Shown one piece after another: positions 33,173-41,521 of a stretch of 43,575 nt of DNA (positions are counted from its first letter, which is position 1; each line of letters opens with the position of its first letter). Under the pieces are notes generated by a model. It saw only the letters and a program-made list of their open reading frames with translations. It was not told where the DNA came from and ran no database searches. A program made the translations under genes and the position numbers. The DNA comes from Candidatus Omnitrophota bacterium (lineage in GTDB: Bacteria > Omnitrophota > Gorgyraeia > Aquiviventales > Aquiviventaceae). Location of the stretch: assembly GCA_023247275.1 (NCBI GenBank), contig JAHFGT010000012.1, positions 1 to 43,575 of the forward strand, read 5' to 3'.

Positions 33173-33278
33173 GCTCGTGCCGTTCCAACTGTTGCGCCAC
33201 GCGTCAACCGTTCGGTTGGGCAGGAGCGGTTGGTTGTTGCTCAAACGGATCGTGAGGTGCATCCAGTTGGAACGGTAC
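33173..33278. repeat. MITE-like element, copy A
   Basis: About 105 bp starting GCTCGTGCCGTTCCAACT and ending AGTTGGAACGGTAC, i.e. near-perfect terminal inverted repeats. Its reverse complement is about 85% identical by eye to 36438-36544. It ends on the first base of the TPR gene's stop codon complement (33278) and fills the gap between the permease and TPR genes. No ORF. Confidence 0.85.
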
Positions 33279-34570
33279 TAATGGGGATTCACGCGTTGCG
33301 GCTGGCGAGCCTGTAGCGCTGCAAGCACAGGCTGCAACTGGTCTCGAACTGCCGGCTCGGCCAAATCCACAGCCCGTTGTAAATCGGCAATCGCGCCGGA
33401 GAGATCGCCGTGCCGCTCTCGGGCCGCGGCTCGGTGTTGGAACGCGGCCGCATGATCTGGATCGAGCGCGATGGATTCGCTGAAGTCGGCAATCGCCCCG
33501 TCGACATCGTCTTGCTGTAAGCGAATAAGCCCTCGAGCGAACCAGGCATCGACCGCATCCGGATGGAGCTTCACTACCTGAGAGTAATCCGCCAGGGCAG
33601 CCTCGCGATGATGTTGGGCCAGATGCAGCGCGGCCAGGCGCTCGTAGATGACCCGGGTCGTATCGTCGGCCGTTCCGTGTTGAAGCGCGAGCGCTGCCGC
33701 ATAATCAGCGACCGCGCGCGCCGGATCGTCGTTGCGTTCCTCCAGGCTTGCGCGGTGGAGGGAGGTGTCCACATCCGGCGCGAGGGCGAGCGCAAGGGTG
33801 TCATCCTCAAGCGCTCCAGTGACGTCGCCGCGCTTCGTTCGGACGCCGGCGCGCTGTCGATATCCGTTGGCGGCTGTGGGGTCGAGCGTAATCGCCTGTG
33901 TACAGTGCTCGAGCGCCTCCTCGACAGCTCCGCGCCGCTCGGCGATCGCCCCAAGCGCCCGATGCGCCGCTGCCGGCCGGGTGTGCAGCCGCAGTTGCTC
34001 GGAGAAATCAGCGGTCGCGCCATCCAGATCGTCTTGCGCCAGTCGGGCCAGCCCGCGCCCAGCGTACGCCTCGCCGAGGTAGGGATCGCGCTCGAGCGCT
34101 CGCGTATAGTCCGCGATGGCGGACGTCTGATCATGCGCCCGACGATAGGCATCGCCTCTGGCGACATAACCGCTCGGTTCTTTGGGGTCCTGTGTGATGG
34201 CGTTCGTCAAGTCGGCAATGGCTTGGTCCGGCTGCCCCTGGTCCAACCAGGCCAACCCCCGATTCAGGTAGGCTTTTGTCAGCGACGGATCGAGCTCGAT
34301 CGCCTTCGTGAGATCGGTCAGCGCTCCGGCCACGTCCCCAGATTGGGCCCGAGCCACTCCACGTCCTTGATAGGCCTTGGCGAATCGTGGATCTAGCTGG
34401 ATCGCTTTCGTATAGTTGGTAATGGCCTGGGGCAGGTCGTCGATATCGTGGTAGCCGACCGCGAATCCATAATAGTCTGCCGCGGTGTCCACCGTCCGGA
34501 GCGCATTGGCTGTGGCAGGGGCCCACAGCCACAGAGAGAGCCCGAAGACCGCGAGTATTCGTACGGACAT
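33278..34570 (-). CDS. Secreted tetratricopeptide-repeat protein
   Basis: About 430 residues. Signal peptide SVRILAVFGLSLWLWAPATANA, then roughly eleven TPR motifs of 34 residues in near-perfect register (AITNYTKAIQLDPRFAKAYQGRGVARAQSGDVAGALTDL and similar, ending with DPDHAAAFQHRAAARERHGD). It is a periplasmic or outer-membrane-associated interaction scaffold; partners are unknown. The start at 34570 is preferred because it begins the signal peptide; an upstream Met at 34600 would overlap msrA. It lies 8 nt after msrA on the same strand. Confidence 0.85.
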   Translation of the reverse strand: MSVRILAVFGLSLWLWAPATANALRTVDTAADYYGFAVGYHDIDDLPQAITNYTKAIQLDPRFAKAYQGRGVARAQSGDVAGALTDLTKAIELDPSLTKAYLNRGLAWLDQGQPDQAIADLTNAITQDPKEPSGYVARGDAYRRAHDQTSAIADYTRALERDPYLGEAYAGRGLARLAQDDLDGATADFSEQLRLHTRPAAAHRALGAIAERRGAVEEALEHCTQAITLDPTAANGYRQRAGVRTKRGDVTGALEDDTLALALAPDVDTSLHRASLEERNDDPARAVADYAAALALQHGTADDTTRVIYERLAALHLAQHHREAALADYSQVVKLHPDAVDAWFARGLIRLQQDDVDGAIADFSESIALDPDHAAAFQHRAAARERHGDLSGAIADLQRAVDLAEPAVRDQLQPVLAALQARQPQRVNPH

Positions 34571-34578
34571 GACGAGTC

Positions 34579-35208
34579 TTAATGGGCGCGCTGACCCCAT
34601 GTCTGTTCCAGGTAGGCGGCACGGCCTGAGCCGATCCGGTAGAGCTGATACCGGATCGCGTTCTTCTTGTAGTAGTGCTGGTGGTACTCCTCGGCCGGAT
34701 AGAACCGTGTCGCAGGCATCATCTCTGTCACGATTGGCTCCTGGAATTTTCCGGATTGGGCGAGCCGGTCCCTCGAAGCCTTGGCCAGCCGCTGCTGCTC
34801 GTCATCATGAGAAAAGATCGCGGTCCGGTATTGCCGGCCCACATCGGCGAACTGCCGGTTGGATGTTGTGGGGTTCACGTTGTGCCAGAACACGTCGAGC
34901 AGCCGCTCGTAGGTGATGACGCTCGGGTCGTACACGACCTCGATCGATTCGGCATGTCCAGTATGGCCGGAGGACACCTGCTCATAGGTCGGATTCAGCT
35001 CGGTCCCGCCGGCATATCCGACGGTGGTTGACACCACACCGTTGAGGTCATCAAATGCCGGTTGCATGCACCAGAAGCAGCCACCGGCAAACGTCGCGGT
35101 CTGAGTCTGTATGGTGGTCGGGTGTTGTGCGGTCATGGTGTCCTCTGCCAGCGCTGGAATCGTCCCGGCAACCAACGCGGTGCACAGCCAGAGCAGTACG
35201 TTGCGCAT
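34579..35208 (-). CDS. msrA: Peptide methionine-S-sulfoxide reductase, exported
   Basis: A 209-residue MsrA with an N-terminal signal peptide (NVLLWLCTALVAGTIPALA), so it should repair oxidised methionine in the periplasm. Catalytic GGCFWC is at residues 42-47 (Cys44). GYAGGTELNPTYEQVSSGHTGHAESIEVVYDP and FYPAEEYHQHYYKKN are the usual core. There is no Cys near the C-terminus, so the canonical resolving cysteines are missing; Cys47 may serve. It is followed by the TPR gene. Confidence 0.94.
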   Translation of the reverse strand: MRNVLLWLCTALVAGTIPALAEDTMTAQHPTTIQTQTATFAGGCFWCMQPAFDDLNGVVSTTVGYAGGTELNPTYEQVSSGHTGHAESIEVVYDPSVITYERLLDVFWHNVNPTTSNRQFADVGRQYRTAIFSHDDEQQRLAKASRDRLAQSGKFQEPIVTEMMPATRFYPAEEYHQHYYKKNAIRYQLYRIGSGRAAYLEQTWGQRAH

Positions 35209-35225
35209 CTTATTCTATGCCGATG

Positions 35226-36422
35226 TTACGCCTGCATAAATAGGCATTTGAGGTAGGCCCCCTCGGGAAATTGGATCGGGTGATCCAGCGGCTGCAGGGT
35301 CTGTTCAAGGATCCGCACCGGGCGATGGCTCTGGGCTGCGGCTCGGTGCACCTGGTGAATCAGCATCGGGGCGGTGATCTGACTGGAGCAGCAGGCCAGG
35401 ACCACGTATCCGCGAGGTTGTAAGATTCGTAGCGCCAGTCGAGTCAGTTGATGATAGGCGGCTAGCGCTGCCGGCCGCTCGGCCGGCGTTTTGGCAAACG
35501 CTGGCGGGTCCAGGACAATGAGCTCAAATCGTCGGCCAGATCGTCTCCACTGCTCGAGTTGTTCAAACACGTTCGCTTCAACCAGTTCGTGTCGTGCCGC
35601 GGCGACAGCCGGATGGTGGCGATTGAGCCGCATGTTGCGCGCGGCAGCGTTCAAGGCTGGTCGGCTCGCGTCCAGCGTGGTCACGACGCACGCGCCGCCG
35701 CGCGCCGCGTAGACCGAAAAGGCGCCGGTGTAGCCGAAACCATCCAGCACGGTCCGCCCGGCCGACAACCGTTCCACCCGCAACCGGTTCTCTCGCTGGT
35801 CAAGAAAGAATCCTGTTTTCTGGCCATGCGCCGGATCTACCGTGAACTGCACTCCGTATTCCAAAAACACCAACGAGCTGTTCAGCGGGGCCCCGAACAC
35901 CACATCCCCATCGCTGAGGTTGTCGAGTGCGGTCGTGTTGCGTTGCACCGAGCGGCTGAGTCGCAAGACGGCTCGCTGGGCAGGACATGTCTGCCGCAGG
36001 GCTGCGAGGACCATCCGCAGATGCGGAGCCCAGGCTGGTGTGTACAATTTGACGACCAAGGTCTGGTCGTATCGGTCAACGACCAGACCTGGGAGCCCAT
36101 CATTTTCTCCATGGATCATTCGATAGCCGCTCGTATGAGCGGCTACGGGAACCCGCACCTGGGCTGCCGTGGCCATCCGCTGACACAACCACGCATGATC
36201 AATGAGGGCTGGCCGGCGATGTTGCAAGATCCGAACTCGAATCGGCGAGGTGGGATCGTACAGACCGATGGCGAGGAATCGATCGCGACGATCGTAGAGC
36301 ACCGCCCAATCGCCAGCCCGGCCCTCGCAGCTCTGACGGCGGATCGCCTGATCATACAGCCATGGATGGCCGCCACGCACGCGTCGTTCTGCGTCAGGAG
36401 TAATCCGCAGGGCTATCCGCAT
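35226..36422 (-). CDS. Class I SAM-dependent rRNA methyltransferase (RlmI-like)
   Basis: About 398 residues: N-terminal PUA-type domain (RIALRITPDAERRVRGGHPWLYDQAIR), a central hairpin region (YGVQFTVDPAHGQKTGFFLDQRENR), then a SAM-binding domain (VLDGFGYTGAFSVYAARGGA; IVLDPPAFAKT; VLACCSS). This is the layout of RlmI, which makes 5-methylcytosine in 23S rRNA. The PPxF motif is present as DPPAF. The ATG at 36422 gives the PUA start. Repeat element B ends 15 bp upstream, and no Shine-Dalgarno is seen. Confidence 0.88.
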   Translation of the reverse strand: MRIALRITPDAERRVRGGHPWLYDQAIRRQSCEGRAGDWAVLYDRRDRFLAIGLYDPTSPIRVRILQHRRPALIDHAWLCQRMATAAQVRVPVAAHTSGYRMIHGENDGLPGLVVDRYDQTLVVKLYTPAWAPHLRMVLAALRQTCPAQRAVLRLSRSVQRNTTALDNLSDGDVVFGAPLNSSLVFLEYGVQFTVDPAHGQKTGFFLDQRENRLRVERLSAGRTVLDGFGYTGAFSVYAARGGACVVTTLDASRPALNAAARNMRLNRHHPAVAAARHELVEANVFEQLEQWRRSGRRFELIVLDPPAFAKTPAERPAALAAYHQLTRLALRILQPRGYVVLACCSSQITAPMLIHQVHRAAAQSHRPVRILEQTLQPLDHPIQFPEGAYLKCLFMQA

Positions 36423-36437
36423 ACGACGTTCATGCGA

Positions 36438-36544
36438 GTGCCGTTCCAACTTGATGCACCGCACGATCCGTTTGGGCAACGGCCAACCGCTCCTGCTGAA
36501 CCGCACCGTTGATACGTGGCGTAAGAAGTTGGAACGGCACGAGC
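36438..36544. repeat. MITE-like element, copy B
   Basis: Terminal inverted repeats GTGCCGTTCCAACTT (36438-36452) and AAGTTGGAACGGCAC (36526-36540) are perfect over 15 bp. It is inverted relative to copy A (33173-33278); the two flank the TPR, msrA and methyltransferase genes. It occupies the likely leader of the methyltransferase gene. Confidence 0.88.
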
Positions 36545-36566
36545 ACACCCATCGGATGACGGTCCC

Positions 36567-37364
36567 CTACACCAGTTGGATGTCGACGATCAGCCCTAGG
36601 CGAATCCAGTTCGCGAACCATTTGGTGACCGGGAGCTCATCGCCGAACTGCACAGCGAGACGTTCGCAGGATACGCCAAGCGAGTCCCCGGCTTGTAAGG
36701 ACTGCAGTAGCAGAGTCTGAGCCGGCTCGAGCAGCGCGCATCGGACGCGCACATCGTCACGGTAGACGAGCACGCGTTGCGGACGATCCGCTAACTCAAG
36801 GGCGATCGTCTCCCGAGGTTGGTGTCGGGTCGACCAAATGTCGACAACCGGCCAGGCGGATTCCACTATCCCGACGGAAGGCTGAAGCAGCAACCCGATC
36901 CTCGACCAGGTCTCTAGCGTCGGGGGCATCAGTCGCTCAGGGTTCAGCGGCGGCCGGTCAAATGCATGAAACGCCTCGCAGACGCGCCACTCCAGTCTGG
37001 CCAGATCAGGGAGAAACGGCAGCGACGAGCCCAGCGGCACCTGCGCGAGCAGTGCAGGCAAGAACCGTCCGGCCATCGTCAGGTTGTACTCCTGCGAGGG
37101 ATAGCGGCGCGCGTAGGTATCCGCTAATTCGGCAAACGCCTCGGCGCCGATCACATGGCACACCGATTCATAGACCTCGGCCAAGGCCTGGCGGATCCGC
37201 TCCAGATATCCCTGCGCATAGATCGCCAACCGGTCAACCCCAGGCGTGCCGCGCTGCGGACAGAGGTTCGAGTCGCCTGGGGGATTTTTGTTCGGTTCGG
37301 TGGATATGCGGATCTGCGCGGCGATAAAGCGCTGGAGCTCACGCAGTGATGGCGGGGTTGGCAT
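36567..37364 (-). CDS. bufC: DUF2063 protein, BufC-like partner of the MNIO enzyme
   Basis: About 265 residues. The N-terminal domain (SLRELQRFIAAQIRI...RLAIYAQGYLERIRQALAEVYESVCHVIGAEAFAELADTYARRYPS...NLTMAGRFLPALL) is DUF2063; a C-terminal substrate-recognition-like domain follows. In bufferin and methanobactin-like systems such proteins bind the precursor and pair with the DUF692 oxidase. The ATG at 37364 lies inside bufB (26-nt overlap), so the two are translationally coupled. Confidence 0.87.
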   Translation of the reverse strand: MPTPPSLRELQRFIAAQIRISTEPNKNPPGDSNLCPQRGTPGVDRLAIYAQGYLERIRQALAEVYESVCHVIGAEAFAELADTYARRYPSQEYNLTMAGRFLPALLAQVPLGSSLPFLPDLARLEWRVCEAFHAFDRPPLNPERLMPPTLETWSRIGLLLQPSVGIVESAWPVVDIWSTRHQPRETIALELADRPQRVLVYRDDVRVRCALLEPAQTLLLQSLQAGDSLGVSCERLAVQFGDELPVTKWFANWIRLGLIVDIQLV

Positions 37365-38202
37365 CAGGGAGAGGAGAGCCGAATTGCGCGTAGATGGCCC
37401 GGGCCTTGTCCGCTTCTTCCGCCAGCCGAGCAAACGGCGGGATTTGCTCATCCCACTCAATGAGCGTCGCAATGGGTCCCCACCGGCCGAGTGCGGCCCG
37501 ATACATTTCCCACACGTCCGGACCGACCGGCCGGCTATGGGTGTCAAACAGGTAACTGCCGAGGTCGGTGTGGCCAGCCAGATGAAACTGTCCAACGACG
37601 TGGGCCGGGATCCCGTCGAGATATTCGTACGGATCAAACTGGTGATTGTAGGCGTTCACGTAAACGTTGTTCAGGTCCAGCAAGATCCCGCACCCAGATC
37701 GCCGAGCCACCTCAGCGAGGAACTCCCACTCTGGCATGGTCGAGTGCTGATAGGTGACGTACGCGGAGACGTTTTCAAGTAAGAGGCATCGACCAAGCAC
37801 TTCCTGCACCTGCTGGATGCGTTCGACCACATGCGCCACCGCTTCTTCGGTGAACGGCAAGGGCAGCAGATCATGCAGGTTACGCCCTTCGACACCGGTC
37901 CAGCACAGGTGGTCCGAGACGATCGCTGGCTGGATTCGCTGCACGAGCGTTTTGAGTCGTTGAAGATAGATCGGGTTGATCGGGTCGGTGGAGCCGATGG
38001 ACAGCGACACGCCATGCAGCGCGATCGGATACCGATCGCGGATCATCTCCAGTACGCGCAGCGGGCGTCCGCCAGAGTCCAAGAAGTTCTCCGAGATCGC
38101 CTCGAACCAGTCTACCCGAGGCCACTCGCGGAGGATCACATCGTAGTGCTCGGTGCGGAGTCCCACGCCGCACCCGAGTGGAGGCCAGGAACGTGCTGTC
38201 AT
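37339..38202 (-). CDS. bufB: MNIO (DUF692) iron oxidase, BufB
   Basis: About 287 residues, TIM-barrel DUF692/MNIO family. GVGLRTEHYDVIL, then LHGVSLSIGS, IVSDHLCWTG, LLLENVSAYV, LLDLNNVYVNAYNHQFDP, QFHLAGH and IEWDEQIP carry the His/Asp/Glu ligands of the multinuclear iron site. Relatives convert cysteine residues in a precursor peptide into thiooxazole or oxazolone/thioamide groups. The bufA precursor is directly upstream and the DUF2063 partner overlaps downstream. ATG 38202 is chosen; a TTG at 38217 lies in the palindromic repeat. Confidence 0.92.
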   Translation of the reverse strand: MTARSWPPLGCGVGLRTEHYDVILREWPRVDWFEAISENFLDSGGRPLRVLEMIRDRYPIALHGVSLSIGSTDPINPIYLQRLKTLVQRIQPAIVSDHLCWTGVEGRNLHDLLPLPFTEEAVAHVVERIQQVQEVLGRCLLLENVSAYVTYQHSTMPEWEFLAEVARRSGCGILLDLNNVYVNAYNHQFDPYEYLDGIPAHVVGQFHLAGHTDLGSYLFDTHSRPVGPDVWEMYRAALGRWGPIATLIEWDEQIPPFARLAEEADKARAIYAQFGSPLPDANPAITA

Positions 38203-38211
38203 CGAAGACGT

Positions 38212-38278
38212 GCTCAATCGGGGACAGCCACTGATAGATGCCCGCTCACAGGAAATCAGTGGCTGTCCCCGATTGAGC
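38212..38278. repeat. Palindromic repeat GGGGACAGCCACTGAT, copy 3, between bufA and bufB
   Basis: Arms 38212-38235 and 38255-38278 are exact 24-bp complements around a 19-nt loop. It starts 2 nt past the bufA stop and ends 9 nt before the bufB ATG, filling the whole gap. In the transcript it would fold into a very stable hairpin, likely lowering bufB/bufC output or protecting the bufA message. Confidence 0.9.
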
Positions 38279-38280
38279 TG

Positions 38281-38568
38281 CTAGCTTGATTTCTGCTCTG
38301 GTTCAGCCGTGAGCCGGCCGCCCTGAATCTTCAGACACGTCTCCTTGTCTAATTTCAGGTAGCTCTGCCCGCTGCAGCCATTCATCCCGGCGCATGTATG
38401 GCCTTTGCCTGCGCACTCGCCGACCCCTTTACACTTGTTGATTCCGTAGCACGGGACCTTTGTGTCCTCGGCAGCTTGCGCTGACGGGTTCGGCATCATG
38501 GTGCCAACCGCTGCCAAGAGTCCAGCCACCGATGCAGCCAACAAGGCTCGGTGCGATCCAGAATCCAT
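38281..38568 (-). CDS. bufA: Bufferin-type Cys-rich precursor (BufA2-like)
   Basis: A 95-residue protein with a long Sec signal peptide (LLAASVAGLLAAVGTMMPNPSAQA/A) and a Cys-rich core: VPCYGINKCKGVGEC...HTCAGMNGCSGQ...KETC, six cysteines. The CYGINxCKG...CAGxNxCxGQ pattern is that of the BufA2 group. In the known family these RiPPs are modified at cysteine by BufB/BufC, exported through Sec and buffer copper in the periplasm. First gene of a bufA-bufB-bufC operon. Confidence 0.88.
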   Translation of the reverse strand: MDSGSHRALLAASVAGLLAAVGTMMPNPSAQAAEDTKVPCYGINKCKGVGECAGKGHTCAGMNGCSGQSYLKLDKETCLKIQGGRLTAEPEQKSS

Positions 38569-38638
38569 CCCAGACCTCCTTTGTGCTGTGACGACACACG
38601 ACTTCCAACCCGCAGCGCTGCGCTACGGGGCCGAGAGA

Positions 38639-41473
38639 TTATCGCGTCGCGTCGACCTGCAACTGCTCGATGAGCCCGGCGATCTGGGATCGCTCGGTCA
38701 GCAGCGCGGCCGGGTCTGTGTTGAATTGGCTCATCGATGTGACCAGCGGGATCGTCAAATGCTGGTCAGCTTGCACGACCCTGGCTTGCACAGCCGGGTC
38801 TGCCATGGCCGTGGGATTGGCCCTGACCTGGGCGGTCACATTGCTGAGGATCACGAGATACTCGTAGTCGTCCACGCTATCCCGCACGACTTCCACACGG
38901 ATCGAGCTCACCGGGCCGTTGGCTCCAGGATAGTACAGCGATCCGTTGCCGTTCTGTCCCCACGGCGTGTTCATCGGATTCTGATACGGGTTGGTCGTCC
39001 AGTAGTCCACGCTCCAGTACAGCAGCCCTTTGAGATTGAACTTCCAGCACATCCAGGGCAGGATGCGGTAATCCATCGACGGGTAGTCGATGACCAGCGT
39101 CGGGTACGGCGGAATCGGGCCTGAGACATAGGTCCACAACTCTTTCCCTTGCTGGCGGAGCTGATCGGCCCGGGTTGGCGTATAGTCAGCGTTGCGAATA
39201 CTCACGATGTCCATATCTTGGAACCAGGTCCCAAGTGTCGCCACGTCGAACGTGCCGCCGATCGTCACCAGATTGCGCAGCTGTGGGTCAGCCCGGTGCA
39301 CCATGTTGCAGACATCTTTGACCGGTTGCGAACCAGGGGTCGGCTCGTCCCAGGTATAGAGGTAGTGTCGGTTGATCCATCCGTTTGTTCGCAACGCCTG
39401 CGCATACTGCTGGTAGGTTGGGATCAACGCATCCAGTTGGGGCTGGGTTGTTGGCCATCGATTCCCCAGGCCGCCCGCATACTGACCAATGCTCAAACCG
39501 GACAAGCCGCGATCCAGCATCCCTTGCAATCCGGGGGCGGGCAGCGTCAGCGTCGTCGGCACGGTCGCGTTCTCGAGATAGTTGATGACGCGGGGATTGT
39601 CCGGTTCGATGTTCAATATCGGGGCGATCCGATTCTTGATCATGTGGTCATAGTACAGCTGCACCAGTTGCGCAAACTGGGTTTGCCACGTCGACCACCA
39701 CTGCGGGAAAAAGGTGCTGTAGCCGCTTTTAAGTCGGTTGACATACAGATCGAATGCGGTCCGAAACGTCGGAGTGACCGGTAAATCAACGTTCCAGACG
39801 GTGACCTGCAACGTGGTCTGCACCGCCGCCGCATTCGTCGGGGTGACGGTGATCGTCCCTGTATAGGTGCCGGCTGGGGTGCCGGTGGGCACCGTCACCG
39901 TGATCCAGATCGGCTGCAGCCAGTTTTGGGCCACGTCAAACGGCGCCGCCGCCGGCAACGGATCTGGCCAATATCCAACATGCGACACCGGATAGCTCGG
40001 GGTCTGTGTGTGCACAAATCCCACCGGCGACCAGCTCACCGCGGTCTGCGGGATGATCCCTGGGCCGTCGGTCTGCTGCAGATCACTGATCGTCACGTTG
40101 ACCTGCTGCAGCGCCTGGCCTGTGTTGCGCAGCACCAGTTGAACCGACTCGGCCTCATTGCGCGCCACGCCCAGCGTTGCGGGTGGGGCTGTGGCGGTGG
40201 TTGGCAGTCCAACCTCAGGCAGCACCTTGTCCGTCGAGGGCACCACGAACAGGTCGGTTGGCGTCTGGAGGGTCTGGAACGTTTGGTCAGTAGACATCGT
40301 CGCATTGCCGGCCGGATCATTCGACAGCGCACGGACGTGGTACACCGTTTGAGCCGAGAGCCCGGTGAGGGGCACGCTGTGCTGCGTCACTACGGTCGAA
40401 TCAAGCGGTGAGGACTGCCCGTACGATGTGGTCAGCCCGTACTGCGCCTGTGAGGTGCTGGGCTCATCGGTGGTCCAGGTGATTTGCGCGCTGCTCCCAG
40501 TCACCGCGGTGGCGGTGACGGCACTGATTACCGGAGCTTGTGCGTCGACGAGGATTCCGTCCGAATCCCCGGTCGCTGAGAACAGGCCGACGCCATTTTT
40601 GGCGCGCACGCTGAAGTAATAGGTGGCCCCATGTTGGAGCATCAAGCCGGTGGCCGTCACCTGCTGGTTGAGGCCTGTGGAGGTCCAGTCACGGATCACC
40701 GCGAGCGTCACCCCTTCAATCATGCGGTACTGATACTCGATGACCCCGGATTCCGGATCTTGTGAGGCGGTCCAGGACGCGGTGAGTTGTGTCGTCGAGT
40801 TGGTCACGCTGCCGCTATCGGTGACAGACGGTGTAGAGGGCGGAGTCACGTCTGATGTCACACGCGGACTCTCAGCCGGGCCGGTGCCGGATGGCGCGGT
40901 GGCCGAGCTATTGGTGCGCAGCAGCAATCGATCTACTCTCACGCCGTCCTCGCGCATCCACAGATGGATCGTGTGAATCCCGGGGGAGGAAATGACCAGC
41001 GTCGCCGGCGCCTGATCCAGCGTGTCTCGCTTCCACGTCCAGGATCGGAACCCGCTGATTCGATCCGCGGAACTGATAGCCGCGCCATCCAATCCGGCGT
41101 GAAGCGAATCGTCGTTGCCATTGGCCGCCGACCCCCGGATCCAGACGTAATAGGTGCCGGTCGTGGTGAACTGAACGTTGAAACTGATCTCAGGGCTGGT
41201 GGTGGTATAGCCGGTATCAATCGTGACGCCGGTATTGGGCAGCGCCTGAAGGTAGCCGGTGCCGGCAGAGCCGCTCACGCTGGTCTGCAGCGACCAGTCT
41301 TTGCCACCCCGCGGAACCTTGGCGTCGTAATGTTCCGATTCTATGACCACCTGACCGGCCGACTCTTGAAACACGGTCATGGCCCAGACGGCTGGTGTCG
41401 CCATCAGCGCGAGGGTCGTCGTCAGTGTCAAGCGTTGAACGACCGCCCAACCCTGGACCCGAGCAAACGGCAT
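38639..41473 (-). CDS. Large secreted modular protein with GH123/DUF4091-like domain
   Basis: About 944 residues. Signal peptide to Ala31. Residues about 35-185 form a carbohydrate-binding-like domain similar to GH115 C-terminal/CBM35 modules (GQVVIESEHYDAKVPRGGKDW...RVDRLLLRTN). Two fibronectin type III domains follow (about 205-410). Then comes a DUF4091/GH123-like region (about 420-900) with HYLYTWDEPTPGS; the adjacent Asp-Glu matches the catalytic pair of GH123 N-acetylgalactosaminidases. A GAGGAGG ribosome site supports the ATG at 41473. It is probably an extracellular or periplasmic glycosidase; substrate unproven. Confidence 0.82.
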   Translation of the reverse strand: MPFARVQGWAVVQRLTLTTTLALMATPAVWAMTVFQESAGQVVIESEHYDAKVPRGGKDWSLQTSVSGSAGTGYLQALPNTGVTIDTGYTTTSPEISFNVQFTTTGTYYVWIRGSAANGNDDSLHAGLDGAAISSADRISGFRSWTWKRDTLDQAPATLVISSPGIHTIHLWMREDGVRVDRLLLRTNSSATAPSGTGPAESPRVTSDVTPPSTPSVTDSGSVTNSTTQLTASWTASQDPESGVIEYQYRMIEGVTLAVIRDWTSTGLNQQVTATGLMLQHGATYYFSVRAKNGVGLFSATGDSDGILVDAQAPVISAVTATAVTGSSAQITWTTDEPSTSQAQYGLTTSYGQSSPLDSTVVTQHSVPLTGLSAQTVYHVRALSNDPAGNATMSTDQTFQTLQTPTDLFVVPSTDKVLPEVGLPTTATAPPATLGVARNEAESVQLVLRNTGQALQQVNVTISDLQQTDGPGIIPQTAVSWSPVGFVHTQTPSYPVSHVGYWPDPLPAAAPFDVAQNWLQPIWITVTVPTGTPAGTYTGTITVTPTNAAAVQTTLQVTVWNVDLPVTPTFRTAFDLYVNRLKSGYSTFFPQWWSTWQTQFAQLVQLYYDHMIKNRIAPILNIEPDNPRVINYLENATVPTTLTLPAPGLQGMLDRGLSGLSIGQYAGGLGNRWPTTQPQLDALIPTYQQYAQALRTNGWINRHYLYTWDEPTPGSQPVKDVCNMVHRADPQLRNLVTIGGTFDVATLGTWFQDMDIVSIRNADYTPTRADQLRQQGKELWTYVSGPIPPYPTLVIDYPSMDYRILPWMCWKFNLKGLLYWSVDYWTTNPYQNPMNTPWGQNGNGSLYYPGANGPVSSIRVEVVRDSVDDYEYLVILSNVTAQVRANPTAMADPAVQARVVQADQHLTIPLVTSMSQFNTDPAALLTERSQIAGLIEQLQVDATR

Positions 41474-41521
41474 CGCAACTCCTCCTCGTGGATTCTGGTG
41501 CGCCATAACGGTCGCGCAGGA

